From NCBI RefSeq assembly GCF_039541915.1, contig NZ_BAABHD010000081.1, positions 167,804-231,803 of the forward strand: a DNA stretch of 64,000 bases, given 5' to 3'. A program made the position numbers and the translations under genes. The stretch is from Nibrella saemangeumensis. Lineage in GTDB: Bacteria; Bacteroidota; Bacteroidia; Cytophagales; Spirosomataceae. Under the pieces are notes generated by a model that worked only from the letters and a program-made list of their open reading frames with translations, ran no database searches and was not told the origin of the DNA. Every line of letters begins with the position of its first letter. Within the stretch, counting starts at the first letter, position 1. Of the stretch, positions 1 through 8,866 are shown one piece after another.

Positions 1-30
1 ATAGGTAAGCCGGGTACGGATATTGATCAT
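1..30 (-). CDS. Sensor histidine kinase, N-terminal fragment (runs off the window)
   Basis: An ATG on the minus strand at 30-28 overlaps the stop codon of the upstream OmpR-type regulator gene as ATGA, and the frame reads MINIRTRLTY to the window edge. Short starts of the type 'IRTRLT' followed by a membrane segment are typical of HAMP-containing histidine kinases encoded directly after an OmpR regulator. Only ten codons are visible, so the kinase identity is inferred from the operon position and this start, not from a domain. Confidence 0.55.
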   Translation of the reverse strand, partial: MINIRTRLTY

Positions 31-710
31 TGCGACGGAAGCTTTACAACATAGCCCATCCCGATCTGCGTATGCAGCAACTTAGGCTCAAAATCCTTAT
101 CGATCTTCTTGCGCAGAAAATTGATGTACACCTCAATTACATTGGTACCGGTATCGAACGTCACATCCCAGAATTTCTCGGCTAATTCCACCTTAGAAAT
201 TACGCGCCCCTGATGGCGCAGAAAGTATTCGAGAAGTTGAAACTCTTTGGCCGTCAGCGTAATCTCCTTTCCCGCCCGCACTACCTTTTTTGTGTCCGGG
301 TTCAGTTCCAGGTCCGCAATTTTCAGCAGATTGGCGGTTTGCCCCACTGTGCCGGTCCGGCGGGTGAGCGCCCGGACGCGCGCCATCAGTTCCCGAAATT
401 CAAAGGGTTTAGGCAGGTAATCGTCTGCCCCCGCATCAAGGCCAACTACCTTGTCATCGGTTGTTCCCAGCGCGGTCAGCAGTAGTATCGGTGTTGATAC
501 CTGGGCCTCCCGCAGCTTTCGACACAGTTCCAGACCGTTTATGCCGGGCAGGATAATATCGGAGATTATGAGTGCATAAGGATTTCGCGTAGCGAGCTGG
601 AAGCCCATGGTGCCATCGTAGGCAACATCGACCTCCCACTGATGCTCCTCCAGCCCCTGCCTGATGCTCTGAATCGTCTTAACCTCATCTTCGATAACCA
701 GAATTTTCAT
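27..710 (-). CDS. OmpR/PhoB-family response regulator
   Basis: A 227-residue DNA-binding response regulator. The receiver domain (about 1-115) has the acidic pair IEDE near residue 6, the phospho-acceptor Asp51 in SDIILPG, Thr79 in LLTA and Lys101 in LPKPF. The C-terminal half (about 130-225) is a winged helix of the OmpR type, with LTAKEFQLLEYF and a final GMGYVVK strand. The stop codon overlaps the start of the next minus-strand gene, which begins like a histidine kinase, so the pair is probably one operon and one phosphorelay. The regulated genes cannot be told from the sequence. Confidence 0.93.
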   Translation of the reverse strand: MKILVIEDEVKTIQSIRQGLEEHQWEVDVAYDGTMGFQLATRNPYALIISDIILPGINGLELCRKLREAQVSTPILLLTALGTTDDKVVGLDAGADDYLPKPFEFRELMARVRALTRRTGTVGQTANLLKIADLELNPDTKKVVRAGKEITLTAKEFQLLEYFLRHQGRVISKVELAEKFWDVTFDTGTNVIEVYINFLRKKIDKDFEPKLLHTQIGMGYVVKLPSQ

Positions 711-898
711 ACTGTTTGCTGTTCCTTATGACAAAGTTACAGATTTCCAAACAGCCTATAATAGGTAGAGACTGAACCCTCTTGTTCTAATCGAGCTAAT
801 ACCTTTACCTAAAATGATTTATTTCAAGGGAATCAATAAGACAGGACAGCGTTTTTTTCTGCACAATTGACTGGTATAAAAAATAAGCTGGAAACCCG
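711..898. other. Intergenic region upstream of the response regulator
   Basis: This 188-base stretch separates the regulator (start at 710) from the MFS gene, whose stop is at 899; both are on the minus strand. It is more AT-rich than the genes and should hold the promoter of the regulator and the end of the MFS transcript. No clear hairpin or consensus promoter was recognised. Confidence 0.3.
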
Positions 899-2248
899 TT
901 ACAGCGATTTTTCAGCTACTACCGGCCGGCTCAGTCGTTCGATAGACCGGCGGTAGGGGGCCAACCCTAAGCTATAGCATACAACTGCCAGCAAGCTGCC
1001 GACGGCAATAACAATTACCAGCGAGTACCGAACGGCCCCTTCGTTCTGGAAAACGTAATCGGTCAGCAACGCAACCGAAGTAGGCCCGAAGCCCATCGCA
1101 ATCAGGTTGAGCACGAACAGGAAGATGGCCGAGGCCAGGGACCGCGCCCGGTTGGGCATCAATTCCTGAATGGCCGTAGCCGAAGCGCCCAGGGCAAACG
1201 CATTGAAGAAACTGGCTACCGCTAATACCGCCACTACAACAACTGTATTGTCGAGAAGAGGATAAAACGAAGCCAGCAGCGTTCCTCCGCCCGCCATCAA
1301 ACCCACGCGCAGCCGCCCATCCGTTTGGCCTCTCCGGACAAAGCGGTCAGCCAGCCGCCCGCCAATAATGATGCCCGACGTAGCAAACAAGGTAATAATG
1401 ACCCCAAAGACCAGCCCGGCCTGGGCCATTGGCCAGTTGAACGTCCGGACAAAAAAGGTTGGCACCCAGGCGGCCATTCCATATGAAACGAGTGATACGA
1501 ATGTAATACCCAATGTGACGGAGAAGAAAGCAGCCCGTTGCCGGCCAATTAGCCCCAGCACCTCGCGCACGGTAGGGGTCGCAACTGCGTCACCGGCTGG
1601 CGTCAATAAGCCCTGCCGGGCAGGCTCTTTCACCGTTAGCAACAATACTGCAATCAGCAGCCCCGGCAAGCCCACATAAAAGAAGATCTGCTGCCAGGCA
1701 AATACCGTTCCTACAAAAGGCAGCGTTATCGCCGGGGCATTACTAAGGGCTCCCACTAATACTGCGCCGATAAGCATGGCGAAGCCGGAGCCAATGAAAA
1801 CACCAGCCGAATAAATGCTGATGGCCGTAGCTAGTTTGTCCTTTGGGAAATAATCGGCCAGCATCGAGTACGCTGCGGGCGAGAGTGTACCTTCTCCTAC
1901 CCCCACCCCCATCCGGGCCAAAAAGAATTGGGTGTAACTGCTGACAATCCCACAGACGGCCGTCATCAGGCTCCAGAGCGAAATACCCCAGATGATGAGA
2001 TTACGGCGGTTGGTGCGGTCGGCCAAGCGCCCAAAGGGGATACCCAGAAACGTGTAGAACAAGGCAAAGCTCAGGCCCATCAGCAGGCTGACCTGCGTAT
2101 CGGTTAGGAGCATATCGCGTTTCATCGGCCCCACGAGCAGGCTCAGAATTTGCCGGTCGATGAACGAGGAAATATAAGCCACCTGCAAAATAGCTACGGC
2201 ATACCAGCCGGCCCGCAGCGATGGAGTCTGGGTTGTAGGAACAGGCAT
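899..2248 (-). CDS. MFS transporter, spinster-like
   Basis: A 449-residue integral membrane protein with about twelve hydrophobic segments. The N-terminal half carries the major facilitator loop 2-3 signature GRLADRTNRR (about residues 93-102), and an acidic FIDRQ motif lies in the first helix, as in spinster-type carriers. The start ATG at 2248 directly precedes the first helix. Spinster-like proteins move lipids or organic anions in eukaryotes, but bacterial members are mostly uncharacterised, so the substrate is unknown. It is a single gene flanked by unrelated genes. The MFS call is sure; the spinster subfamily is likely. Confidence 0.85.
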   Translation of the reverse strand: MPVPTTQTPSLRAGWYAVAILQVAYISSFIDRQILSLLVGPMKRDMLLTDTQVSLLMGLSFALFYTFLGIPFGRLADRTNRRNLIIWGISLWSLMTAVCGIVSSYTQFFLARMGVGVGEGTLSPAAYSMLADYFPKDKLATAISIYSAGVFIGSGFAMLIGAVLVGALSNAPAITLPFVGTVFAWQQIFFYVGLPGLLIAVLLLTVKEPARQGLLTPAGDAVATPTVREVLGLIGRQRAAFFSVTLGITFVSLVSYGMAAWVPTFFVRTFNWPMAQAGLVFGVIITLFATSGIIIGGRLADRFVRRGQTDGRLRVGLMAGGGTLLASFYPLLDNTVVVVAVLAVASFFNAFALGASATAIQELMPNRARSLASAIFLFVLNLIAMGFGPTSVALLTDYVFQNEGAVRYSLVIVIAVGSLLAVVCYSLGLAPYRRSIERLSRPVVAEKSL

Positions 2249-2357
2249 TTCAAGGTAGGGTTAGGATGCGAAACTTGTCCCTTAAAGCTACCGTTTCTGT
2301 CTTGTAAATGCAATTAGTCTATTGTCGGTCAGCATGCGGTGAATTTTATGGCAGGGG

Positions 2358-2388
2358 TTTTCCGGTGAGAACGAAAAAGGTATCTTTG
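2358..2388 (+). promoter_or_regulatory. Bacteroidota-type promoter for the HNH gene pair
   Basis: A TATCTTTG box at 2381-2388 fits the Bacteroidota -7 consensus TAnnTTTG. A T-rich element lies about 19 bases upstream (TTTT near 2358-2361), in place of the -33 TTTG. The ATG at 2412 follows at a suitable distance. Confidence 0.55.
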
Positions 2389-2411
2389 TATTAAGTCAAA
2401 ACACAGTAAGT

Positions 2412-2651
2412 ATGCTCAGAAGAACAACGGTTTTTGATGAAATCTCGATGTTTATTGCTGGTATGAATCCGGAAAGAGTCATCGACTTTAAGCCTTCGGC
2501 CGTTCACCAGCAACGACTTGACTTTCTGCTTGATAAACAAAAAGAAGCTCCTCTCTCAACCGAAGAACGCAGTGAGTTAGAACAGTATTTAATCATCAAC
2601 CGAATTGTTGGACTCGCCAAAGCAAGGGCTTTAAAAATGTTACATCGATGA
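2412..2651 (+). CDS. Small helical protein coupled to an HNH nuclease
   Basis: A 79-residue charged, mostly helical protein with no signal peptide or membrane segment. The C-terminal half has the pattern LSTEERSELEQY followed by a basic KARALK helix. Its stop overlaps the ATG of the HNH nuclease gene as ATGA, so the two are translationally coupled. Similar short proteins ending in a KARA-type helix recur beside HNH endonuclease genes in Bacteroidota and cyanobacteria (recalled, not searched). It may be a partner or regulator of the nuclease. No known catalytic domain is visible. Confidence 0.75.
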   Translation: MLRRTTVFDEISMFIAGMNPERVIDFKPSAVHQQRLDFLLDKQKEAPLSTEERSELEQYLIINRIVGLAKARALKMLHR

Positions 2652-3057
2652 GCAGGGCAGTACCTGCTGCGCTCAAAAAGAAAGTTGCCATACGCGCTAA
2701 TTTCCAGTGTGAATATTGCCTGTTGTCTGAAAAGCTATCATTCTATTCGTTTCATATTGAGCATATCCGAAGTATTAAGCACGGCGGCACAAACGCTTTT
2801 GACAACTTAGCCTACTGTTGCCCCGACTGCAATTTTTACAAAGGCTCTGACGTAGGTACATTCGTCAACGACGATGAGACGGTGATTCGCTTCTTCAATC
2901 CCAGAAGGGACTCCTGGATTACCACTTTACCCTGGATGACGGAGCTATTCACGGAAAAACTGATATTGGCAAAGCCACGGCACAGATTTTTAAATTCAAC
3001 GAGGTCGAACGGTTAATCTTCAGACAGCAGCTCGCAGAATTAAACTTATACCCTTGA
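2648..3057 (+). pseudogene. HNH endonuclease, frameshifted near its C-terminus
   Basis: The intact frame gives 122 residues (2648-3016) with an HNH/McrA-like nuclease core: zinc-type cysteine pairs CEYC (about 20-23) and CCPDC, the HIEHI histidines and a CN..KG tail. After SW (about residue 90) the reading becomes unrelated. Starting from the CAC at 2923, another frame reads HFTLDDGAIHGKTDIGKATA and continues to a stop at 3055-3057, which is the C-terminus expected for this family. The full span is 410 bases, so one extra base near 2921-2923 would restore about 136 residues. The catalytic core lies before the break, so partial function is possible. Confidence 0.75.
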
Positions 3058-3166
3058 ATGCTCTTTCCCAGGCTATTTTAACTCCTCAGCGGCCAGCCTG
3101 TTTTTCATAGATCTGGAGCTTTATAGCAATATAGGTAACTACGTCTTCGCCGGCATCCACCCATTC

Positions 3167-4528
3167 TTAATGCAGTCCGGCTGTCCGGCGCATGGGTTGC
3201 CGCTGCCAGTAGGTCAGGCTGCGCCAGACCCATTCCAACGGACCGAAGCGGAAGTTTTGCAGCCAGATGGGGCTGATAATGAGTTGCAGTGCCCAGATGC
3301 CTGGTACCACATAATAAAGCTGGTAATAGGGCAAGGCACCATAATAGCCTAGTCCGTAGCCGTAGAAGATACCGGTGCAGAGGAGCGTTTGCATCACGTA
3401 ATTGGTAAAGGCCATCTGCCCTACTGCCGACAAAGGGCGCCACAGCCCACTAAACAGGCCCGACCGGTACAGCAGCATAATCACCCCGATATGCCCCAGC
3501 GCCACCAGTGTCCGCCGGATGTCGTACGTGCCGCCGGGGGCCGGAAACCATTGCGTATCGACCGCCTGGGCAGCGTTCTGGTACAAGTCTGCCTGTTGCA
3601 CAACCGACCACCAGCCCAGCGGAATACCGATGCCGTACCCCAGCACCACCATACCCCAATACGTTCGACTACTTACCCGGTTGGTTAGCACGCCCCATTT
3701 AAACAAGGCCATACCGAGGAGCATCATGCCGAGCGCATCCCAGATCAGAAAGCGGTAGAAGAGTTCAGATTCATAAAAGACACTTCGCGGCCGGATTTGA
3801 TGCCAGACTGACCCATAATTGCCGCGCATGGCCTTAATCTCTTTGTCGACTTTTTTCTGGTTAAACTGCCGCCCTTTTAGCATGTCCTCCCAGGCTACTT
3901 TGTCCCCCTGTTGAGCTTCGGTTAAAGTCTTGTGCTGTTTTTCGAGCGCGACAGCCGCCAGGTATTTCTGCCGCTTTTCGCCGGTTTCGGCAAAATCCCA
4001 CCAGTTCAGAAACAGGTGGAACGCAAAACACAGCAAGGCCCCGAGCAGTAATCGCCGGGGCGCTGCGTTGCGAAACGCAAACAGCAACAAACCGACCAGC
4101 CCATACCCGTACAGAATATCCCCGAACCAGAGCAGCAAAAACGCATCGACCAGCCCAAAAACAATTAGCCACAACATGCGCCGGTAGTAAAGGTCGGCCA
4201 CGACAATGCTGCCCTCCGAAGCAGCTTCTTTGCCGGAGGTAAAGAGCAGGACACCGGCACCGAAGAGCAGGGAGAAAACGGCCCGCATCTTACCCTCAAA
4301 CAGAACATTGGTAATCAGGTATACCCAATAGTTCGTATCGCCGGGATGCGCAAATACCTGCTCCCGAAATAGCGCCGGCGGCAACGCAAACAGTACGATA
4401 TTCATGAGCAGAATACCCAGCAAGGCAACGCCCCGGAGAATGTCAATGGTAGTAACACGCTCAGCCTGAATGGTAGGCCGGACTGCCCCGTTTTCAGCAA
4501 CAGGGGTGGGCGTCGATAGGGCTATCAT
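3167..4528 (-). CDS. DUF418 domain-containing membrane protein
   Basis: About 453 residues with around ten hydrophobic segments. The N-terminus has the family hallmark of a basic residue followed by IDILRG.ALLGILLMNI, as in YeiB-like DUF418 proteins. The C-terminal third (about 300-440) is the DUF418 domain proper, with helices around VGQMAFTNYVMQTLL and the GPLEWVWR motif near the end. I chose the ATG at 4528; an upstream in-frame GTG at 4573 would add 15 residues. These proteins belong to an acyltransferase-like superfamily, but their reaction is not established. It is monocistronic as far as can be seen. Confidence 0.85.
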   Translation of the reverse strand: MIALSTPTPVAENGAVRPTIQAERVTTIDILRGVALLGILLMNIVLFALPPALFREQVFAHPGDTNYWVYLITNVLFEGKMRAVFSLLFGAGVLLFTSGKEAASEGSIVVADLYYRRMLWLIVFGLVDAFLLLWFGDILYGYGLVGLLLFAFRNAAPRRLLLGALLCFAFHLFLNWWDFAETGEKRQKYLAAVALEKQHKTLTEAQQGDKVAWEDMLKGRQFNQKKVDKEIKAMRGNYGSVWHQIRPRSVFYESELFYRFLIWDALGMMLLGMALFKWGVLTNRVSSRTYWGMVVLGYGIGIPLGWWSVVQQADLYQNAAQAVDTQWFPAPGGTYDIRRTLVALGHIGVIMLLYRSGLFSGLWRPLSAVGQMAFTNYVMQTLLCTGIFYGYGLGYYGALPYYQLYYVVPGIWALQLIISPIWLQNFRFGPLEWVWRSLTYWQRQPMRRTAGLH

Positions 4529-4653
4529 GCATCGATCAGGTTTGCACACCAACGAAAGCGTTTCGCTATGCACAGAAAATTAGCGGATTCTGAAGCCCGT
4601 TGCCATCTGCCAGTTCGTAAACGGTTGTACCAGGTAGTAGCCGGTTCATTATT

Positions 4654-4705
4654 AAAAAATAATCCGTTCCATCCCGGTGACCAGTGCCGAGACAGAACGG
4701 ATTAT
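4654..4705 (-). terminator. Rho-independent terminator downstream of the 4721-5572 gene
   Basis: The arms at 4659-4669 and 4695-4705 are a perfect 11-base inverted repeat (ATAATCCGTTC and its complement). Read on the minus strand, the hairpin lies just after the stop at 4721 and is followed by a run of T residues. Confidence 0.8.
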
Positions 4706-4720
4706 ATGGACCAATAAAGA

Positions 4721-5572
4721 CTATTTAGCGGCCAGGGAAGGTTGTTTCACCGCAAAATTTCGCAGCACGCATATCTCCTGCCGCACCAGGTCGCGGGTTT
4801 GGTAAATCCGGTCGGTCAGCTTTTTAGCGTCCTGACCCGGCATGGCTTTCTGGAAGGCTTCGGCGTACCGGCCATCGCCTAGTTCTTTGGTACTGCCGTA
4901 GTAGTTCACGGTAGCATAATCATATCCGTTCTCGCTGCCGGCCGGGTACTTCAGTGCGGACAGATTCCAACCGGTTATAATGTTCATTTTGATTCGTTCC
5001 TGGTGCAGTTTTTTCATGTCCTGCTCCAGCGCCACGTATTCAGCATATTTGCCGTCTTTTACCCGCATCCAATCAATTACCCAGATGGATGATTTGTCGG
5101 GCGGAAGTTGCTTCTCATTCCAGGCGGCATCGACACCCTCCCAGATTTCCATTTTGACGCTTTCCTTCACTGCCTCGGTGCGCTTACCCAGACCCTCCCA
5201 CTTATCTTTGGCACTGCTCCCGAATACCTTCTCTAAATGACTTTGCGGGTATCCATTTCCAAATACCCCAAAATCAGAGAAGTTCTTGATGGTGATATAA
5301 TCGTAAGCTGTTTGGTTCGGGTTCGACGTAATGGCTTTGGTTATTACATACCAGCCGGTCAAATGTCCGTTATCCACCTGCACCTGGTGAATTTTCTTCC
5401 ATTCATCCTCGATAGCCAAAGCCTCCTGTAGTGTATGACCGGGCTTTAGCTTGTGGTACATGACTTCAGAATATTGTCGTTGCGGAGCTGGGTTCTGAGC
5501 GTAACTCAGCGTTACCAGCATCAGGCTCAGCGCCCATATAGATACAGCGCGGAAAAAGAAACGTGCATTCAT
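4721..5572 (-). CDS. Secreted protein with two internal repeats
   Basis: A 283-residue protein with a signal peptide (about 1-25, cleaved after SYAQ). It contains two copies of one module. Copy one (about 35-105) starts YSEVMYHKLKPG and contains LTGWYVI and YDYITI. Copy two (about 163-232) starts with IDWMRVKDG and contains ITGWNLS and YDYATV. Both have a W/L-KKIHQ- or MKKLHQ-like helix at the same position, which suggests a duplicated ferredoxin-like (dimeric alpha-beta barrel) fold. No catalytic residues are recognised. It is probably periplasmic and has its own terminator. Confidence 0.75.
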   Translation of the reverse strand: MNARFFFRAVSIWALSLMLVTLSYAQNPAPQRQYSEVMYHKLKPGHTLQEALAIEDEWKKIHQVQVDNGHLTGWYVITKAITSNPNQTAYDYITIKNFSDFGVFGNGYPQSHLEKVFGSSAKDKWEGLGKRTEAVKESVKMEIWEGVDAAWNEKQLPPDKSSIWVIDWMRVKDGKYAEYVALEQDMKKLHQERIKMNIITGWNLSALKYPAGSENGYDYATVNYYGSTKELGDGRYAEAFQKAMPGQDAKKLTDRIYQTRDLVRQEICVLRNFAVKQPSLAAK

Positions 5573-5899
5573 ATAGAGAATTGGTTAAAAAGTGGCAGAG
5601 GAAAAAGAAACTTCGGTATGGAGGTGTGGCGTCGGGTCTGGGCCCAACTTTTGTTAAATGTAGCAAAAGTTAGCGTCTCACCCGCTGATAATCAGGCGTT
5701 TTTAGCCAACGGTAAGTACACCGGTTTTTCCTCATGCCTTACCTGCCTCCGGAAAGCCCCTCAACCCGATCGTTACCTGCCGCATATACGGCAGCGCCTG
5801 GTTGGCAGATCCGATCAGGTGAGCCACGGACTAGATGATAGCAAATTCCCGTAAATTGTTGTGATAGCTTCACGCTGCTGCCTGTCCGCAGCCTGCTCC
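5573..5899. other. Intergenic region, 327 bases
   Basis: It lies between the start of the secreted-protein gene (5572) and the stop of the hybrid kinase (5900), both minus strand. It should contain the promoter of the former and the transcript end of the latter. I see no convincing small gene, RNA or clear terminator. Confidence 0.3.
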
Positions 5900-8866
5900 C
5901 TACCGGGCCACAAACTCGGAGGGCGTCACTTTATAAACCTCCTTGAACACAGAGGTAAAGTATGATGGGTTTTCAAAACCAACCCGGTAGGCCGTCTCGG
6001 CAATGCCGGAGCCACTTCGAAGCAACTCAACGGCCCGCTTCAGCCGGTGCCGGCGGATAAAATCATTGGCCGATATGCCGGCCAGGGCGGTCAGTTTGCG
6101 GTTCAGGGTACGACGGCTGATGCCGGCTTCGGTTGCCAGTTCCTCTACGCCAAATTCCGTATTTTCCAGGTTTTCGTCGATAATGCCGGAGAGCTTTTTC
6201 AATAATGGGTCTTCGTCCAGTTCCGGAAGCACACTGGCATCGGGGTCGGATAACTGCCGGGCATAGAAGTCCCATACCTTCTGCCGCCGGTCGAGCAGGT
6301 TACGGATGCGCAGCAGCAGTTCATCGAAATGGAACGGCTTGGGCAGGTAATCGTCGGCCCCCTGCGACAGGCCTTCTATGCGGCTTTCGTAGGAAGTCCG
6401 GGCCGTTAAAAGCACCACGGCAATATGGCTGGTTTCGGGCGATTCTTTAATCAACCGGCAAAGCTCATAGCCATCCATATCGGGCATCATCACATCGCTG
6501 AGAACAATATCGGGCAGATCAAGCTGGACACGTTGCCAGCCCTCGCTTCCGTTAGCGGCAGTCAGAACCTGATAGGTCTCCGCCAGCCCCTGGGCGATAA
6601 ATTCCCGTAACTCATTATTATCTTCAACTACCAGAATAACGGGTTTACCCGCAGACCCGGTCGTAGTTGTCTCTTCGGGCGAATCGGCCACCTGAAAGGG
6701 TGGCGACGGCACCGCCTGCAGCACCGACACCGGCTGCTCTCCGCCTTCGGCCGCCCGCAACGGCAAATACAGGTCGAACCGGGTTCCGTGCCCGGGTTCG
6801 CTGGCTACGGTGATCTGCCCGTTCAGCAGCTGAGTCAACTCCTTTACCAGCGCCAGTCCGATACCGCTGCCTTCGTAGGAACGCGTGCGGGTTTGATCGA
6901 CCTGGTAGAAGCGGTCGAAGATACGAGGCAGCTTGTCGGCCGATATGCCAATGCCGGTGTCAATGACCTGCACATGAAGCTGCTGCGGATTAGTCAGAAG
7001 CGCGTTGACCTGAATCCGGCCTCCGGCGGGCGTAAACTTCAGCGCGTTCGACAACAGATTGTAACTGATTTTTTCCCACTTATCAGCATCGAACAGACAA
7101 TCCGTGGCCAGTGAGTCGGCGGTGAAGACCAGTTGGATGCCTTTACCTTCGGCGGCCGGCCTGAACAACTCGACCATCTGCCGGATAAACTCTACCGGAT
7201 TACCCGCCAGGCCGGCTGTGCTCATACTACCGGCTTCCAGTTTGGAGAGGTCCAGCAACTGGTTGATGAGCCGCAGCAGTTGCCGGGCGTTGCGATCAAC
7301 GGCCGACAATCCCCGGCGTACCGCTTCGGACAGATTCTTTTCGCGCAGGAGTTGCTCGGTCGGCAAAATAATCAGCGACAGGGGTGTCCGAAATTCGTGG
7401 GTGATGTTGGAGAAGAAGCGGGTTTTCAGCTCATCGAGAGCCAGGAGCTGATCGGCCTGCTGCTGTTTGTGCTGGTTATTGCGGACCAGCAGGACCACCA
7501 GGGCCAGTGTCAGCAGCACCACGGCCAGCAAAGACCAGAGAATCAGCTCTTTTCGTTTTGCGTCAACTTGCTGAAGCTGTTTGTCTTTTTCGAGCAGGGC
7601 GAGCCTGGCCCGCGTCCGGGAGAGTTTACTCTCGTTGTCCAGCACCGCCACCCGGCGGGAGGTCTCATCATTCAGCAGGCTGTCTTTATAAGCCAGGTGG
7701 AAATTTCGGTACTGGTACGCTGTTTTGTAGTCGTTCTGTTTGGCATAAGCCTCCGCCAGCAACGCACTGGCGTCCCGGCAGAACTCTTTATGGCCAATTT
7801 GCCGGGCCATATCGAAGCTTCGCTTTCCCAGCAGGATTGCACTATCGAGCCGGCTGATATGCAGATACGTTCGGGCCAGAATGGCTTCTATCCAGGAATT
7901 GGTGGATAAATTTTTGGTAGGCTTCAACGTCGCCAGGGCCCGGTAACCGTATGTTAAGGCCTCCTGATGCCTGCCCAAACGGTCTAAGGCGTCGGCCAGA
8001 TCGCCTTCGCAAATAGCCACCGCAACAACTTCGTTCTCCAGGGGCTCCAACACGTCCAGGGCTTTTCTGAATAAACTGGCGGCTTCTTTGGGCTTATCCT
8101 GCGCGAGTCTGGCCTCTCCCATCCGGCTCAGCGCGATGCTCTCCCACTTTTTGTAGGGCGACTGCCTGGCCAGTTGATAAGCCTTCTGCTGGTACTCCAC
8201 AGCTTTGTCAATGTCTCTCAACATGGTGTACAGTATCCCCAGTTCGGATCGTGTCTGAATCATCAGTAACGTATCGCCAAAGCCTTCAGCAATAGTCGAC
8301 GCCCTGCTGGCCAGGGCCAGCGCCCGGGAATAGTCACCTTTCGACAGATAAGCACCGGCCGTTTTGGTTAAATTCTCGATATACAACCGCTTGTCTCCCA
8401 ACGGTTGTAGCAGCTTGCTCTGCTGTTTCAGCAGGCGCAGCGCTTCATCGTACTGATCATGATGCTGGTATAACCAACTCATGTCGCGAAGTACCGCATA
8501 CTGTAGTCTGTTGCTTTGGGAGGAGATGGCCCGGCTCAGTGCCGTCTGGTAATGGGCAACAGCCCGGTCGAATTCACCCTGTTTGTCCGCCCAGTCGGCC
8601 AGCACCATCAGCCCATTTACCTCGCCGGTTACGTCGCCCAGCCGCCTGGCCAACTGTAACGCTTCCTGGCTTAATGCCGAGGCCTCCGCGGCCCGGGTCG
8701 TATCCAGTTTCCGGCTAAGATTATTGAGCAGGCGAACGCGGGTTGTATCGGCCTGCGCATGCTGACGCAAAACCCTGCGCAGGCTGTCAGCAACGGTTAT
8801 TTGCGCCGGCGCACAGAGCGGCCAAAGCAGTAAACTTACGAGCAGAACCGTAAAGCCTTTCTTCAT
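5900..8866 (-). CDS. Hybrid two-component regulator: TPR sensor, kinase, receiver, AraC domain
   Basis: A 988-residue one-protein phosphorelay. Domains in order: signal peptide (1-22), a periplasmic TPR array (about 25-400), a coiled linker, one membrane helix (441-461), HisKA with His490 in FSNITHEFRTP, HATPase (about 595-705, with IDTGIG and GSGIGLAL), a receiver (about 742-860, Asp791 in LSDVMMPD, Lys843 in LPKPF) and an AraC helix-turn-helix (about 880-988, ending FKEVYKVTPSEF). This is the HTCS layout of Bacteroidota, but the usual Reg_prop/Y_Y_Y sensor is replaced by TPRs. Targets and ligand are unknown; no polysaccharide locus is directly adjacent. Confidence 0.93.
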   Translation of the reverse strand: MKKGFTVLLVSLLLWPLCAPAQITVADSLRRVLRQHAQADTTRVRLLNNLSRKLDTTRAAEASALSQEALQLARRLGDVTGEVNGLMVLADWADKQGEFDRAVAHYQTALSRAISSQSNRLQYAVLRDMSWLYQHHDQYDEALRLLKQQSKLLQPLGDKRLYIENLTKTAGAYLSKGDYSRALALASRASTIAEGFGDTLLMIQTRSELGILYTMLRDIDKAVEYQQKAYQLARQSPYKKWESIALSRMGEARLAQDKPKEAASLFRKALDVLEPLENEVVAVAICEGDLADALDRLGRHQEALTYGYRALATLKPTKNLSTNSWIEAILARTYLHISRLDSAILLGKRSFDMARQIGHKEFCRDASALLAEAYAKQNDYKTAYQYRNFHLAYKDSLLNDETSRRVAVLDNESKLSRTRARLALLEKDKQLQQVDAKRKELILWSLLAVVLLTLALVVLLVRNNQHKQQQADQLLALDELKTRFFSNITHEFRTPLSLIILPTEQLLREKNLSEAVRRGLSAVDRNARQLLRLINQLLDLSKLEAGSMSTAGLAGNPVEFIRQMVELFRPAAEGKGIQLVFTADSLATDCLFDADKWEKISYNLLSNALKFTPAGGRIQVNALLTNPQQLHVQVIDTGIGISADKLPRIFDRFYQVDQTRTRSYEGSGIGLALVKELTQLLNGQITVASEPGHGTRFDLYLPLRAAEGGEQPVSVLQAVPSPPFQVADSPEETTTTGSAGKPVILVVEDNNELREFIAQGLAETYQVLTAANGSEGWQRVQLDLPDIVLSDVMMPDMDGYELCRLIKESPETSHIAVVLLTARTSYESRIEGLSQGADDYLPKPFHFDELLLRIRNLLDRRQKVWDFYARQLSDPDASVLPELDEDPLLKKLSGIIDENLENTEFGVEELATEAGISRRTLNRKLTALAGISANDFIRRHRLKRAVELLRSGSGIAETAYRVGFENPSYFTSVFKEVYKVTPSEFVAR

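Noticed and set aside
899..2248. Spinster-like MFS protein as a sphingolipid exporter tied to the sphingolipid pair
   Set aside because: The gene is about 40 kb away and unlinked; spinster likeness alone does not establish the substrate.
7133..7909. Plus-strand frame of 258 residues inside the hybrid kinase
   Set aside because: It is antisense to the HisKA/HATPase region and is explained by GC-rich codon structure.
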